Assembly: GCF_016545825.1 (NCBI RefSeq) | Contig: NC_052616.1 | Location: 9,114,001 to 9,178,000, forward strand | Direction: 5' to 3' | DNA length: 64,000 nucleotides | Origin: Eucalyptus grandis | Taxonomy: Eukaryota; Streptophyta; Magnoliopsida; Myrtales; Myrtaceae | Shown here: piece by piece, positions 62,728 through 64,000 of the stretch | How the letters are laid out: each line of letters opens with the position of its first letter | Position numbering within the stretch: the first letter of the stretch is position 1 | Made by a program: the position numbers and the translations under genes | The notes under the pieces: generated by a model | Told to the model about the DNA's origin: nothing | Databases searched by the model: none | What the model saw: only the letters and a program-made list of their open reading frames with translations

Positions 62728-63006
62728 ATCGTAACCAAGTGCCAATGTGTATGCCAATAGTCCAAACCTAATGCCAACGCAATAACAGTCTGCCTGACTT
62801 CCGGGATAATGCTATACGCTACAAAACTACAGTTAGAAATTAGTGGAAGCCATACATGCCTCCCCCACTGACAAAACCAGAAGTATCTTTGCGGTCCATT
62901 TTTGATAAATAATTTAACGCCGAACTTTAACGATCACAGCTCCACAAGCTTAGAAGAACCTCAGGATGTATGATTGGTGTAGACTGAGGCCATAACTCTC
63001 AATTAC
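62728..63006 (-). other. 5' untranslated exon of the zinc-finger gene, with two short upstream ORFs
   Basis: On the minus strand a pyrimidine-rich TTTACTCTTTGCAG just before GTAATTGAG (63006) looks like a 3' splice site, so an untranslated exon probably begins at 63006. Between it and the main ATG are an ATG frame of 19 codons at 62840-62899 (MDRKDTSGFVSGGGMYGFH) and an earlier short one of about ten codons. Both end before the main start and could lower its translation. Confidence 0.5.
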
Positions 63007-64000
63007 CTGCAAAGAGTAAATAATTCAGTGGCAAATATATTGACCTCAACAAATTCTTAACCATAATAGTCACTGGTGTTCACAAGGAAGGAATAAGTAT
63101 GCTATCAAAATTAAATTAAAGAAGATGCTAACACAAATGAATCGATCACCCTATAATCTCAAGAGTCCACCCATCACATGAGACCACTTGACTGACAGTT
63201 TTTACTCGGAGTTTATACTGTTCACTAAACATCCCTCTACTGTAGCAACAGATTGGCATATTTTTTGGCCCACACAAGTGATGAGCTACATATCTATAAA
63301 CCAAAGGGACATCATTTTCCACCAATAAATGAAACAAAAAACTGTTATAAACTACCGAATGGTCAGAACATCACATATCCCTGATTACATTTCCCAGTAT
63401 TGAATGGGCAAAAAGGATGCACTACACTAAACTACCATGAAACATCGTCTATCAGAGACCTCAGGTCACAGAGCTCCTACATTTCTCACACATGTAAAGT
63501 GCTTGAAAGTGGAATATACAAAAAAGAGATCAATGCACGATTTCCACCAGAAAACAAATTTTTTATTCTAATTTCAGTCCCAGTCAACAGAATTTTAAGA
63601 TGTCTTACTCTCAGAGAAAAGAGCAAATACGGATTGCAAACACCAAGCAAAGCAACTGAGAACCTGAAAATCAAAGCAAGGAAATCATTCACACAGGCAT
63701 TAGCTAAGTTAAACAAATAAGTAGCGTCACATCCATAAAATCAATAGACATACAGAGTAAAAGTAGTAGCTAAATATGTTGTCCAAGACAACAGCTTATA
63801 AAGACAAACGTGGACGAGATCACCGAACTAGCACGGGATGAACAAGATGTTGGTCAGGCAGAGTAAAAACCAAGAAGTAGCTGCTTTTCTCGTGATCTTA
63901 AGCTAGGCAAAAAGATTATGCAGATCAGATGAAAACACTACAGAAAATGGAAAAAAAAAAAAAAAAAGCAGTATGAAAATCTCAGACTAGGGAAGCAAAA
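63007..64000. other. Upstream intron and flank of the zinc-finger gene
   Basis: AT-rich, no supported coding exon. It probably contains an intron of the 5' untranslated region and the promoter of the zinc-finger gene. A-run at 63951-63967. The 106-codon plus frame at 63400-63720 has no recognisable features. Confidence 0.4.

Overview
The window is nuclear DNA from a flowering plant. It carries intron-containing genes with GT-AG junctions, LTR retrotransposons with initiator-Met tRNA primer sites, a U6 snRNA gene with a plant upstream sequence element, and plant-specific families (LEA_2 proteins, a plant reticulon, a CPK3-type calcium-dependent kinase, a WRKY19-like zinc-finger protein). A woody eudicot, possibly Myrtaceae, is a guess; the sequence alone does not settle it.

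Layout. Positions 1-4492 hold a decayed Ty1-copia element. At 5672-6063 lies a 5'-truncated LEA_2 pseudogene, and 6412-9460 is a short gypsy-type element with two LTRs, gag and protease but no reverse transcriptase. From 11313 to 43641 seven LEA_2 genes lie head to tail on the plus strand (called L1 to L7 here). L1, L2, L4, L5 and L6 are intact, L3 has a one-base frameshift, and L7 is a distant relative. A complete but inactive copia element on the minus strand (16343-21456) separates L2 and L3. A U6 snRNA gene (40021-40121, minus) sits between L6 and L7. After a gene-poor stretch come a five-exon reticulon gene (49230-51050, plus), a nine-exon CPK3-like kinase gene (53857-59552, minus) whose first exon carries a frame break, and a single-exon gene for a protein with eleven zinc-finger-like repeats (60694-62727, minus).

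The LEA_2 array is the main story. L1-L6 share a near-constant product of 196-201 residues, made of a short charged N-terminus, one membrane anchor and a LEA_2 domain. L1-L6 also share a promoter box (core TCTAGAA) about 260-310 bases before each ATG, followed by a TATA box. L3, L4 and L5 sit in duplicated blocks of roughly 3.4 kb whose flanks still align. The third block is longer mainly because a piece of its flank has become a seven-copy, 189-base tandem array (29191-30577). A SINE with a 15-base target duplication and fold-back MULE-like elements sit between the genes.

No prokaryote-like operon, CRISPR array or viral genome was found. The genes after 49 kb look like ordinary single-copy housekeeping and signalling genes and show no functional link to the array.
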